From Nannocystis sp. (GTDB lineage Bacteria > Myxococcota_A > Polyangia > Nannocystales > Nannocystaceae), in contig NZ_JADJNN010000035.1 in assembly GCF_016714285.1 (NCBI RefSeq), positions 62,001 through 126,000 on the forward strand: DNA of 64,000 bases, written 5' to 3'. Shown here one piece after another: positions 55,077 to 64,000 of the stretch. Position numbers and translations under genes: made by a program. Every line of letters starts with the position of its first letter. Position 1 is the stretch's first letter. Under the pieces are notes generated by a model. That model worked only from the letters and a program-made list of their open reading frames with translations. It was not told the origin of the DNA and did no database searches.

Positions 55077-56165
55077 TCACCCGAGCGCCCGCCGCAGCCG
55101 CGCCGGCAACCGCGACTCCCAGCCCGGCCGGGCCAGCGCAGCCAGATCCGTCCCGGCGTGCGTGTTCCACAGCAGCACCGGCCCGGCCTGCCCGGCCGCC
55201 AGATCGGCCTGCATCGCCGCCGCACACTTCCCGGTGTAGGTCGTCTCGAGCAAGCACCCATTCGCCGTCGCCAGGGCCACCACCCGCTCGCCCGCCGGCG
55301 TCGGCACCGCGTACCCCGGCCCGACCTGCGAGTGGTCGATCGACCACCCGACCTTCGCCCGCCGCAGCAGCCCGCGCCAGCCCTCCGCCGCCAGCTCCGC
55401 GTGCAGCCCCGCCGCCAGCAGCTCGCGCCACACCTGCCCGACCATCCGGCCCCACGAGCCCGCCCCCAGCAGCACCGGCTCGACCGCCGAGACCACCTTG
55501 AGCTGCGTCGACACCCCCGCCAGCGCCAACCCGAGCACCAACCCCGCCGAGCTCGCCGCCGATCCCCCGGTCATGTAGATCGCCGCCGGCCGCGGCAGCT
55601 TGCCCGCGTCGATCTGCCGCCCCAGCTCGAGCCCCGCCTCCACGAAGCCGAGCCCGCCGAGCCCGTTGCTCCCGCCCGCCGGCATCCACGCGCCGATCCG
55701 CGGCGGCCGGGCCCACAGGTAGTAGCGGAGCCCGGCCCACGGCAACCCGATCCGCGTCCGCACCGACCACACCCGCGCCCCCGTCGAGACGAACGCCGCC
55801 AGCGTCTCGCGCACGTGCGGCGTGAACACCTGGTCGAACATCAGCCCATGCGCCTCCCGCCCCTGCTCGCGCAGAAACAGCGCCAGCGACAGCAGGTGGT
55901 GACTGCCCACGCCCCCGAGCGACACGATCGGCCCGTCCCCCGCGTAGCGCGGGCTCGCCAGCAACCACTCGAGCTTGCGCACCTTGCCGCCGCCGTACAG
56001 CCGCGAGGTCTGGTCGTCGCGCTTGACCCACACTTCAGCGCCGCCGACGTCGAGCCACGGCGCCCGCTCGACCGGCGTCGGCAATTCCGCCAGCGCCAGC
56101 CGAGGCGGCGGTCTGGCGACGAAGGCCGCGAGGTGATGATCGGCGCGCAGCGGCACGGGCGGCAC
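55077..56165 (-). CDS. D-cysteine desulfhydrase/ACC deaminase-like PLP enzyme
   Basis: The 362-residue fold-type II PLP enzyme has KRDDQTSRLYGGGKVRKLEWLL (the first Lys of GGGKxRKLE should bind PLP; the family usually has GGNK), VSLGGVGSHHLLSLAL and PAGGSNGLGGLGFVEAGLEL. The latter matches ACC deaminase and D-cysteine desulfhydrase. It probably releases ammonia from D-Cys or ACC; which one cannot be told. The start is GTG 56165. No partner genes are in the operon. Confidence 0.85.
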   Translation of the reverse strand: MPPVPLRADHHLAAFVARPPPRLALAELPTPVERAPWLDVGGAEVWVKRDDQTSRLYGGGKVRKLEWLLASPRYAGDGPIVSLGGVGSHHLLSLALFLREQGREAHGLMFDQVFTPHVRETLAAFVSTGARVWSVRTRIGLPWAGLRYYLWARPPRIGAWMPAGGSNGLGGLGFVEAGLELGRQIDAGKLPRPAAIYMTGGSAASSAGLVLGLALAGVSTQLKVVSAVEPVLLGAGSWGRMVGQVWRELLAAGLHAELAAEGWRGLLRRAKVGWSIDHSQVGPGYAVPTPAGERVVALATANGCLLETTYTGKCAAAMQADLAAGQAGPVLLWNTHAGTDLAALARPGWESRLPARLRRALG

Positions 56166-56336
56166 CTATACCACCACCCTCGTCGTCCCGCTCCACCCAC
56201 CCGACCGACCGCCAACCCCTCATCGCCCACCCGACCGACCCCGTCCGGACCACGTTCACCCGCGACCCGCGTCCCGGTCGCCCGCGCCCGCACGGATCTG
56301 GCGAGACTTCCGGAGATTCATGTAGGCTTCCCCGCG

Positions 56337-57572
56337 ATGCAGAAGCCCTGCCCATTTTGCGGCGAGATGATCCAGAGCGTCGCCGTCAAGTGTCGCTACT
56401 GCGGCGAGTGGATCGATCCGTCGCGCCGCCCCGAGGCCGCCGAAGCCGTCGCACCTGCTGTCACACCCGCCGCCGCACCCGCCGCCATCGCGGCCCCCGT
56501 CGAGCCCGCCCCCGTCGAGCCCGCCTCGATCACGCCCTCCGTCGCGCCCGCCTCCCTCGCGCCCACCTCCCTCGCGCCCTCCCCACCCGCGCCGCCCGCC
56601 TGGTCCCCGCCGCCCGCCAACGCCCCGGCCGGCCAGGACACCCTCGGCGGCACCATGAAGGGCCTGCCCGTGCGCTCGTTCTACGAGCCCGCCCAGGAGT
56701 CCGGCCTGCACGCCGCCGCGACCAGCAACCTGAGCTCGCGGACAGGTCCTTTGGCACCTGTCCCAACGAACCTGTCCTTCGCGCCAGCCAACGCCCCGAG
56801 CCCGGCCCCCGCGAGCGTCGCCCCCGCGAGCCCGCCGCCCGTCCCCAGCTCGCGCCTCGACGACTTCGAGCGCCGCTTCCTCGGCGGCGACGACCTCCCC
56901 GCCGACGACCCCGGCGACGACGACCCCTTCCTCAGCCGCACCGCCCCGACCCCGCCGCCCCCGCCCTGGGGCCTGATCGCCGCGGTCGTCGGCGGCGTCG
57001 CCCTGATCGCCGTCCTGCTGTTCAAGGACACCCTCTTCCCGCCCGAGGCCCCGCCCGCGGAAGACCCGATCGCCGACACCAAGCTCGAGCCCACCCCCGC
57101 GCCAACCCCCGAGCCCGCCCCACCACCGGCCGACACCAAAGCCGCCACCAACCCCGACACCAAGGCCGAGCCCGCGCCGGTCGTGATCCCGCCGCCGGTC
57201 CCGGTCGACGCCGCCTTCAGCGACGAGCTCGCCAGAGCCCGCGCCGCCTACACCGCCGGCAAGATCAAGCCCGCCGCCGACGCCCTCGCCACGCTCGCCA
57301 AGCAGGCCCCCGACCACCCCGAGGTCCTCCTCCTCACCGCCCAGGTCCAGCTCGAGCAGGAGCAGCTCCCCGAGGCCCAGAAGACCGCCGACCGCTGCGT
57401 CCTCGTCGACCCCAAGCTCGCCGACTGCTGGCTCACCCTCGGCGTCCTGCGCCAGAACAACAAGGACAACCCCGGGGCCATCGCCGCCTACGAGGAGTAC
57501 CTCAAGCTCGCCCCCGAGGGCCGCTACCACCGCGACGCGACCTCCCAGCTCGCCCGCCTCAAGCCCAAGTGA
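56337..57572 (+). CDS. Zinc-ribbon, Pro-rich, transmembrane, TPR protein
   Basis: The protein has 411 residues: an N-terminal CPFCGEMIQSVAVKCRYCGEW zinc ribbon, a long Pro/Ala linker (about 30-195), one transmembrane helix (about 203-222, WGLIAAVVGGVALIAVLLF), a second Pro/Ala/Thr region, then two or three TPR-like repeats (ELARARAAYTAGKIKPAADAL, HPEVLLLTAQVQLEQEQ, NPGAIAAYEEYLKLAPEGRYH). The layout (cytoplasmic ribbon, external TPR) resembles myxobacterial scaffold proteins; function unknown. Two palindrome copies lie in the linker. The ATG is at 56337. Confidence 0.85.
   Translation: MQKPCPFCGEMIQSVAVKCRYCGEWIDPSRRPEAAEAVAPAVTPAAAPAAIAAPVEPAPVEPASITPSVAPASLAPTSLAPSPPAPPAWSPPPANAPAGQDTLGGTMKGLPVRSFYEPAQESGLHAAATSNLSSRTGPLAPVPTNLSFAPANAPSPAPASVAPASPPPVPSSRLDDFERRFLGGDDLPADDPGDDDPFLSRTAPTPPPPPWGLIAAVVGGVALIAVLLFKDTLFPPEAPPAEDPIADTKLEPTPAPTPEPAPPPADTKAATNPDTKAEPAPVVIPPPVPVDAAFSDELARARAAYTAGKIKPAADALATLAKQAPDHPEVLLLTAQVQLEQEQLPEAQKTADRCVLVDPKLADCWLTLGVLRQNNKDNPGAIAAYEEYLKLAPEGRYHRDATSQLARLKPK
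56740..56763. repeat. Large dispersed palindrome copy in Pro-rich linker
   Basis: GGACAGGTCC-TTTG-GCACCTGTCC: ten-bp arms with one mismatch. It encodes TGPLAPVP using ACA, GGT, CCT, TTG, GCA and CCT, all rare in the surrounding gene. This is the clearest sign that the element, not the protein, sets the sequence. Confidence 0.8.
56771..56788. repeat. Second, decayed palindrome copy in the same linker
   Basis: CCTGTCC-TTCG-CGCCAGC: an intact left half and a degenerate right half, 8 nt after the previous copy. Confidence 0.45.
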
Positions 57573-57588
57573 GCCCCGCCACGAGCCC

Positions 57589-59658
<2,070 letters not shown>

Positions 59659-59700
59659 GGGCGCGGGTTATAACAGCGTCCCCGCCGCACCAGAAGCCCC

Positions 59701-60183
59701 ATGCCCGACCTCGACCGCGAAACCCTCGAGCGCCTGCGCCGCGGCCTCCCGCTCCGCCTCGACCGCAGCGGCCAGTTCCACCTCGGCGACGACCCGATCT
59801 CCCACCCCCGCATCCGCGCCGCCTTCCTCGCCGGCCTCGACGAGGCCGACAGCGGCGAGCCCACCCTCCACCTCGGCGAGCAGTGGTGTTACCTCACGGT
59901 CGACGACTGCCCGCTGCGCGCCACCGCCGTCCTCCGCGCCCCCGACGACACCCCGCAGCTGCGCCTCGACGACGGCCGCACCCTCCCCCTCGACCCCAGC
60001 ACCGTCGTCGAGGACCCCACGGGCCTGCGCGCCACGGCCCCCGCCCGCCGCAGCGGCCGCCCGCTCCGCGTCCGCCTGTCCAACACCGCCGCGATGGACC
60101 TCAGCGCCTGGCTCGAGGACGAGGCCACCCTCGTCGTCGCCGGCCAGCGCCACCCCATCGCTCGGGTCCCCCGCGTCGCCTGA
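59701..60183 (+). CDS. Small protein of unknown function (DUF1285-like layout)
   Basis: The 160-residue soluble protein opens DLDRETLERLRRGLPLRLDRSGQFHLGDDPISHP, where a helix is followed by a beta segment. Regular beta-strand sequence with YLTVDDCPLRATAVL follows. The N-terminal phrase is reminiscent of DUF1285, but the likeness is weak. It has no signal peptide, membrane segment or catalytic motif. It is divergent from the ABC-F gene and convergent with the endopeptidase gene (3 nt). Confidence 0.7.
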   Translation: MPDLDRETLERLRRGLPLRLDRSGQFHLGDDPISHPRIRAAFLAGLDEADSGEPTLHLGEQWCYLTVDDCPLRATAVLRAPDDTPQLRLDDGRTLPLDPSTVVEDPTGLRATAPARRSGRPLRVRLSNTAAMDLSAWLEDEATLVVAGQRHPIARVPRVA

Positions 60184-60186
60184 GCG

Positions 60187-61452
60187 CTACTTCCGGAAGC
60201 GCACGTGGAAGTGGTCCTTGTGGCCCTTCCAGTGGCGGATGATCCCGTAGTTGCGCCCGCGGCCGCGTGGGTACTGGAACAGCACGTCGAGCGTGCTCTC
60301 GCCGACCTTCTGCTTCTTCGCGTGCTCGTACAGCAGCTTCTGCAGCCCGTAGTCGAGGAACACCGAGCGCACGTCATCGGTGTCGACGAAGGCCTTGATC
60401 AGCGCCCAGGTGCGGGCCACGTCGAGGTTGTCGACCCGCCCGGTGCGAAACCTCGTCTCGTTGGCGTCCTCGCCCTTGAGCACGAGACCGATGTCGACAT
60501 CGATCCCCTTCTGGTGCGACTTGTGGCCCTTGAGCGGCCCGCCGCCGCGGGCGCTGATGTCCCCCACGTGCACCTGCGGCCCGCCCTTGCCGGCCTTGCT
60601 CTGCTTGTAGCGCGACAGCGCCGCCTTGATCGCCTTGACCGACTGAGCTGTCCCATAGGCCAGGTGCGGGCGCTTGATGTAGTAGCTCTTGCCGGGCTCG
60701 AGCGCGACCCCGATCTTGAGCGTGCCGCGGTCCTCGTCCTTCGGCGCGAACTCTGGCAGCACCCCGCGGTCGACCACCAGCGTCAGCTCGTCGCCCGGCC
60801 GCAGGTCGCTCATGTTCTTCTCGAGCCGCCGATGCAGCGCGCCCGACTGCAGGCGCACGATCTCCTTGGCCAGCAAGCCGTACTTCTCGCCGATCTTCGA
60901 CAGCGAGTCGTTCTGCTTCACCGTGTACGTGAACTCCTCGCGGTTACGCGGCGCGATCTCCGGGCACACGCGGATCTTCTTCCCGATCCGCAGCACGTTG
61001 ATGTCGAGCTTGGGGTTCAGCTTCTTGATCGCGCTCACCCGCACGCCGTAGCGCGCCGCAATGCTGCTGACGATGTCCCCCTCGATCACCTCGTGCTCGT
61101 ACACCGGCATGCGAAACTCGCAGGCCGCGTCGCCCTTGATCTTCTTCTTGCCCGCGTCCTTCTGCTTCTTCGCGTCTGACTTCGCCGGCTTCGCCTTCGC
61201 CGCGGGCCTGACCCGCGGCTTCGCCGGCTTCAGCTCGCGCAGATCGATCAGCTCCTCCTCTTGCTCCTCGGCCTCGCTGTCGATCTGATCCGGCGACCCG
61301 GGCGGCGGATCCTCGACCGGCTCCTCGGGCTCCGCGCTCGCCGGCGGCGCGGGCAGAGGCACGGGATAGTCCGCCCGAGCCGGCGTGGCCCCCCCGAGGA
61401 CGAGCCCCAGCAGGAAGCAGTTGAGCGAGACGAGTGCGAGGCGAAGGCGCAT
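60187..61452 (-). CDS. mepA: LysM-MepA murein endopeptidase
   Basis: The 421-residue secreted protein has a signal peptide (MRLRLALVSLNCFLLGLVLGGATPARA), an acidic then Lys/Ala-rich stretch, two LysM domains (about 115-165 and 173-230; YEHEVIEGDIVSSIAARYGV, YTVKQNDSLSKIGEKYGL) and a C-terminal MepA domain. The latter has GGGPLKGHKSHQKGIDVDIG (zinc His and Asp) and HFHVRF near the end. It cleaves D-alanyl-meso-diaminopimelyl cross-links in peptidoglycan, either for wall growth or against prey. A palindrome copy lies at LAYGTAQS. The ATG at 61452 has GGAG upstream. Confidence 0.92.
   Translation of the reverse strand: MRLRLALVSLNCFLLGLVLGGATPARADYPVPLPAPPASAEPEEPVEDPPPGSPDQIDSEAEEQEEELIDLRELKPAKPRVRPAAKAKPAKSDAKKQKDAGKKKIKGDAACEFRMPVYEHEVIEGDIVSSIAARYGVRVSAIKKLNPKLDINVLRIGKKIRVCPEIAPRNREEFTYTVKQNDSLSKIGEKYGLLAKEIVRLQSGALHRRLEKNMSDLRPGDELTLVVDRGVLPEFAPKDEDRGTLKIGVALEPGKSYYIKRPHLAYGTAQSVKAIKAALSRYKQSKAGKGGPQVHVGDISARGGGPLKGHKSHQKGIDVDIGLVLKGEDANETRFRTGRVDNLDVARTWALIKAFVDTDDVRSVFLDYGLQKLLYEHAKKQKVGESTLDVLFQYPRGRGRNYGIIRHWKGHKDHFHVRFRK
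60647..60664. repeat. Dispersed palindrome copy inside mepA
   Basis: CTGTCC-CATA-GGCCAG: six-bp arms, one mismatch. On the coding strand it gives TAT GGG ACA GCT, rare in this gene. Confidence 0.5.
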
Positions 61453-61629
61453 GCGTGGCTCCGGTCACGAGCCCACGGGCCCGCGGGCAGCTAGACCCGG
61501 TGACACCTGCTTTATTCAGGCAGGCCCGGCATCCTGGCAAATTCACGGCCGCAGCGCGCCTGCCGCGAACTTCGCCGACCGGAGTTTTCTCGCGGCCCGG
61601 CCACGCTCTTTGTTATACCGACCAGCATC

Positions 61630-62484
61630 ATGGACTCCGTCGTGATCCAGGGCGTCGAGCTGCGCCTGTCACCGCCCGACGATCTCGACTGGGAGTGGGT
61701 CGGACGACCCGAGCTGCGCCGCCAACTCCTCGCCGCGTGGATGGTCCTCGACGACCACGACCACGCCATGTCGCCCCGCCTCGTCGGCAAACCCGGCGTC
61801 GGCAAGACCACCCTCGCCGCCGCCGCCGCCAAGACCCTCGGCCTCCCGGTCTACGTGTTCCAGGCCACGATGGACACCCGCCCCGAGGACCTGCTCGTCA
61901 CCCCCGTGATCGCCGACGGCCAGAAGCTGCGCTACATCGCCAGCCCGCTCGTCAGCGCCATGATCACTGGCGGCGTCTGTGTGCTCGACGAGGGCAACCG
62001 CATGAGCGAGAAGTCGTGGGCCTCGCTCGCCCCCCTGCTCGACCGCCGCCGCTACGTCGAGTCGATCGTCGCCGGCATCAAGATCCCCGCGCACCGCCAG
62101 TTTCGCGTGTGCGCCACCATGAACGACGACTCGAGCACCTTCGACATCCCCGAGTACATCCACAGCCGCCTCCAGCCGCAGATCCTCATCGACTTCCCCG
62201 AGCGCGACGAGGAGCTGGCGATCCTCCAGGCCAACCTCCCCTTCGCCCCCGCCCGCATCCTCCACTACCTCTCGGTGTTCCTCGAGCGCGCCCACGAGGA
62301 GGACCAGGCCTACACCGTCCGCGACGGCATCAACATCGCCCGCTACGCCCTCAAGCTCGGCAAGAGCGAGCCCCGCGGCGGCCTCGACATCAAGAAGCAC
62401 GTCCGCCACGCCACCCTCCAGATCCTCGGCGAGGAGGCCCTCGAGTACCTCCCAGGCGAAGTCCCCGTCGACCCCACCCGCTGA
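61630..62484 (+). CDS. MoxR-type AAA ATPase
   Basis: The 284-residue AAA+ protein has Walker A VGKPGVGKTT, Walker B VCVLDEGNRM and sensor 1 VCATMNDDSSTFDIPEYIHSRL. The lid region (NIARYALKLGKSEPRGGLD) fits the AAA_5/MoxR branch. MoxR ATPases act as chaperones that load or remodel partners, often with VWA proteins. The next gene on the strand is DUF5682/TraB-like, a neighbour MoxR proteins often have. The tail DPTR overlaps the first units of the downstream tandem repeat. A TTATAC box (61613-61618) is in front. Confidence 0.9.
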   Translation: MDSVVIQGVELRLSPPDDLDWEWVGRPELRRQLLAAWMVLDDHDHAMSPRLVGKPGVGKTTLAAAAAKTLGLPVYVFQATMDTRPEDLLVTPVIADGQKLRYIASPLVSAMITGGVCVLDEGNRMSEKSWASLAPLLDRRRYVESIVAGIKIPAHRQFRVCATMNDDSSTFDIPEYIHSRLQPQILIDFPERDEELAILQANLPFAPARILHYLSVFLERAHEEDQAYTVRDGINIARYALKLGKSEPRGGLDIKKHVRHATLQILGEEALEYLPGEVPVDPTR

Positions 62485-62633
62485 CCCACTCGCTGCCCCA
62501 CTCGCTGACCCACTCGCTGATCCCACTCGCTGACCCACTCGCTGATCCCACCCGCTGACCCACTCGCTGCCCCACTCGCTGATCCCACTCGCTGACCCAC
62601 TCGCTGATCCGCTCGCTGACCCCACTCGCTGAC
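62473..62633. repeat. Tandem 12/13-bp repeat between AAA and DUF5682-like genes
   Basis: About twelve units of CCCACTCGCTGA or TCCCACTCGCTGA. The first unit is the 3' end of the AAA gene itself (CCCACCCGCTGA, including the stop codon), so the array seems to have been amplified from there. Every unit carries TGA in one frame. It may act as a spacer or transcription pause; unknown. Confidence 0.85.
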
Positions 62634-62641
62634 CCCCGGGA

Positions 62642-62673
62642 CCTGTCCGGAGGCACATGTCCGAAGAGACAGC
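62642..62673. repeat. Two overlapping palindrome copies at a start codon
   Basis: CCTGTCC-GGAG-GCACATG (62642-62659) and CATGTCC-GAAG-AGACAGC (62656-62673) are decayed family members sharing CATG. The ATG of the next gene (62657) lies inside, and the first loop supplies its GGAGG ribosome site (62649-62653 region). Confidence 0.55.
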
Positions 62674-64000
62674 CCCCACCTACCGCCCGGCCTGGCCGGA
62701 CCCGCTCGGCCTCAGCCGCGACGAGCTCGCCGAGCTCGGCCTCCTCCTCCCCGGCGTCGCCGTGCTCCCGGTCCTGCACGGCCGCCTCGAGTTCGCATGG
62801 ATGGTGCGCAAGGCGATCGAGAAGCTCACCCCGACCGCCCTCGCCGTCGAGCTGCCCGAGAGCCTCGGTGAGCCGATCCGCCGCGCCGTCGCCCGTCTCC
62901 CGCTGCTCAGCGTCATCGAGTACCCCGACAGCGCCGGCCGCCCGCTCTACCTCCCGATCGAACCCGCCGACGCGCTGGTCGAGGCCGTCCGCCGCGGCCA
63001 CGAGCTCGGCATCCCGGTCCACCTCGTCGACCGCGATGTCGACCAGTACCCCGCGATCCGCGATCGCCTCCCCGACGCCCTCGCCGCCGAGTCCGCCGGC
63101 GCCCGCAGCTTCCTGCTCACCGCCCTCGCCGCCGCCGAACACTCCCCGCGCGTCCCCGAGGACGACCTGCGCGAGCAGACCATGGCCTTCCACGTCGCCA
63201 CCCTCGCCCGCGACCAACCCAGAGACGCCGTCATCCTCGTCGTCTGCGGCCTCCACCACGCCCGCGGCGTGGTCCGCCAGCTGTTCCAGCTCCTCGGCGA
63301 GCGCCACCCTCCCGCCACCCCGCTGCGTCGCGTCCGCCGCGACGGCGCCGTCCTCCACCACCTCAGCGAGTCCGCCAGCCGCGAGGTCCTCGCCGAGCTC
63401 CCCTTCGTCAACGCCGCCTACGAGCGCAGCCGCGGCACCGCACCGCCCTCCGCCCAGGGCCCCGCCCCCGCCGCCACGATCGTCGACCTGTTCACCCGCA
63501 CCCGCCAGGCCCCGCGCGTCGACCCCTTCCGCAGCGCCGCCCCGCCCGAGCCGCCCGAGGACCGCCCGCACGCCACCGGCCGCATGGGCATGCTCCTCGC
63601 GCTGTGCCAGCAGGCCCGCAAGACCCACCGCGAGCGCACCGGCGAGGCCCTGCGCCCCGGCACCCTCCTGCAGCTCCTGCGCTACGCCTGCCGCTACGCC
63701 TACCTCGAGGGCGGCCTCGGCCCCGACCTCTACCAGCTCGTCATCGCCGCCCGCGGCTTCGCCGACGACAACTACGCCCACGAAGTCTGGGAGGTCGCCA
63801 CCCACTACCCCTGGCAGACCAGCCGCCCCGAGTTCCCCCCCCTCGACCTCAGCCTCCGCGATCTCCACGACCGCGTCCGCACGATCCGCTTCCACCCGAA
63901 GACCCTCCAGCGCCGCCATCGCCTGATGCGCGTCATCAAGCCGCGACCCAAGGAGCGCCGCCCCGGCGAGTGGGCCGAACACTTCGACGGCGACAACCTC
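62657..64000 (+). CDS. DUF5682/TraB-like protein, 3' end cut by window edge
   Basis: 448 codons are present and open to the window end. The N-terminal 250 residues, GVAVLPVLHGRLEFAWMVRKAI, then ALAVELPESLGEPI, LIPVHLVDRD-type phrases and VILVVCGLHHARGVV, resemble the DUF5682/TraB (ChaN-like) fold, in which such His and Asp/Glu residues are near the active site. A linker (about 270-310) and a helical C-terminal part with CQQARKTHRERTGEA follow. It is probably co-transcribed with the MoxR ATPase; a VWA gene would be expected next. Confidence 0.75.
   Translation, partial: MSEETAPTYRPAWPDPLGLSRDELAELGLLLPGVAVLPVLHGRLEFAWMVRKAIEKLTPTALAVELPESLGEPIRRAVARLPLLSVIEYPDSAGRPLYLPIEPADALVEAVRRGHELGIPVHLVDRDVDQYPAIRDRLPDALAAESAGARSFLLTALAAAEHSPRVPEDDLREQTMAFHVATLARDQPRDAVILVVCGLHHARGVVRQLFQLLGERHPPATPLRRVRRDGAVLHHLSESASREVLAELPFVNAAYERSRGTAPPSAQGPAPAATIVDLFTRTRQAPRVDPFRSAAPPEPPEDRPHATGRMGMLLALCQQARKTHRERTGEALRPGTLLQLLRYACRYAYLEGGLGPDLYQLVIAARGFADDNYAHEVWEVATHYPWQTSRPEFPPLDLSLRDLHDRVRTIRFHPKTLQRRHRLMRVIKPRPKERRPGEWAEHFDGDNL

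Noticed and set aside
61506..61524. Dyad CCTGC-N9-GCAGG as another palindrome-family member
   Set aside because: The loop is 9 nt, not 4, and the arms are only 5 bp; it does not fit the family.
62473..62633. Possible CRISPR array
   Set aside because: Units are 12-13 bp, directly adjacent, without unique spacers.

Overview
The window is very GC-rich (third codon positions almost always G or C). It carries many secreted lipoproteins with long Ser/Thr/Gly-rich linkers behind the lipobox Cys, several Ser/Thr protein kinases, FHA and sigma-54 activator proteins, and VWA lipoproteins. This combination suggests a predatory myxobacterium, most likely of the Nannocystis/Enhygromyxa group (Myxococcota). 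That placement is inferred from gene style, not from a marker gene. I saw no rRNA, tRNA, CRISPR array or insertion sequence. About 49 genes tile the window densely, and almost every other long reading frame is an antisense or out-of-frame shadow caused by the GC content.

Layout. 1-10 kb: the 5' part of an asparaginase-family gene whose two key active-site residues look substituted, a secreted lipoprotein, a five-haem cytochrome lipoprotein next to an OmpL-like porin, a divergent NarL-type two-component pair, a two-CxxCH lipoprotein and an acyltransferase. 10-20 kb: a kinase fused to a cyclic-nucleotide-binding domain, an unknown protein, two tandem paralogous outer-membrane barrels and two large lipoproteins (MopE-like/choice-of-anchor, and VWA). 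20-32 kb: a DUF6918-like protein, an S9 peptidase followed 4 nt later by a UvrD-type helicase, a kinase-fold orphan, a lipase-like lipoprotein, a VWA lipoprotein coupled to a membrane protein, and a metallo-beta-lactamase-fold hydrolase. 32-43 kb: a degenerate metzincin-like protein, a frameshifted glpD, an FHA membrane protein, and a tightly coupled operon of fused 2-oxoacid dehydrogenase E1, MBL hydrolase and FAD oxidoreductase. 43-55 kb: a hydrolase lipoprotein, two Cys-rich small proteins, a GAF-STAS protein, a kinase lacking the catalytic-loop Lys divergent from an FHA/sigma-54 activator, fadJ-fadI beta-oxidation genes and a transmembrane kinase. 55-64 kb: a D-cysteine desulfhydrase-like enzyme, a zinc-ribbon/TPR protein, an ABC-F ATPase, a LysM-MepA endopeptidase and, at the right edge, a MoxR-type AAA ATPase followed by a DUF5682/TraB-like protein cut by the window end.

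The most unusual signal is not a gene. A family of about 19 short palindromes, close to CCTGTCC-N4-GGACAGG (18 nt), is scattered from 12.5 to 62.7 kb both between and inside genes. Inside genes each copy is written with codons (ACA, GGT, GCA, CCT, AGT, AGA) that the surrounding genes avoid, so the DNA sequence rather than the protein seems to be what is preserved or was inserted. Several intergenic gaps also hold private tandem repeats, at least two of which look amplified from the 3' end of the adjoining gene.
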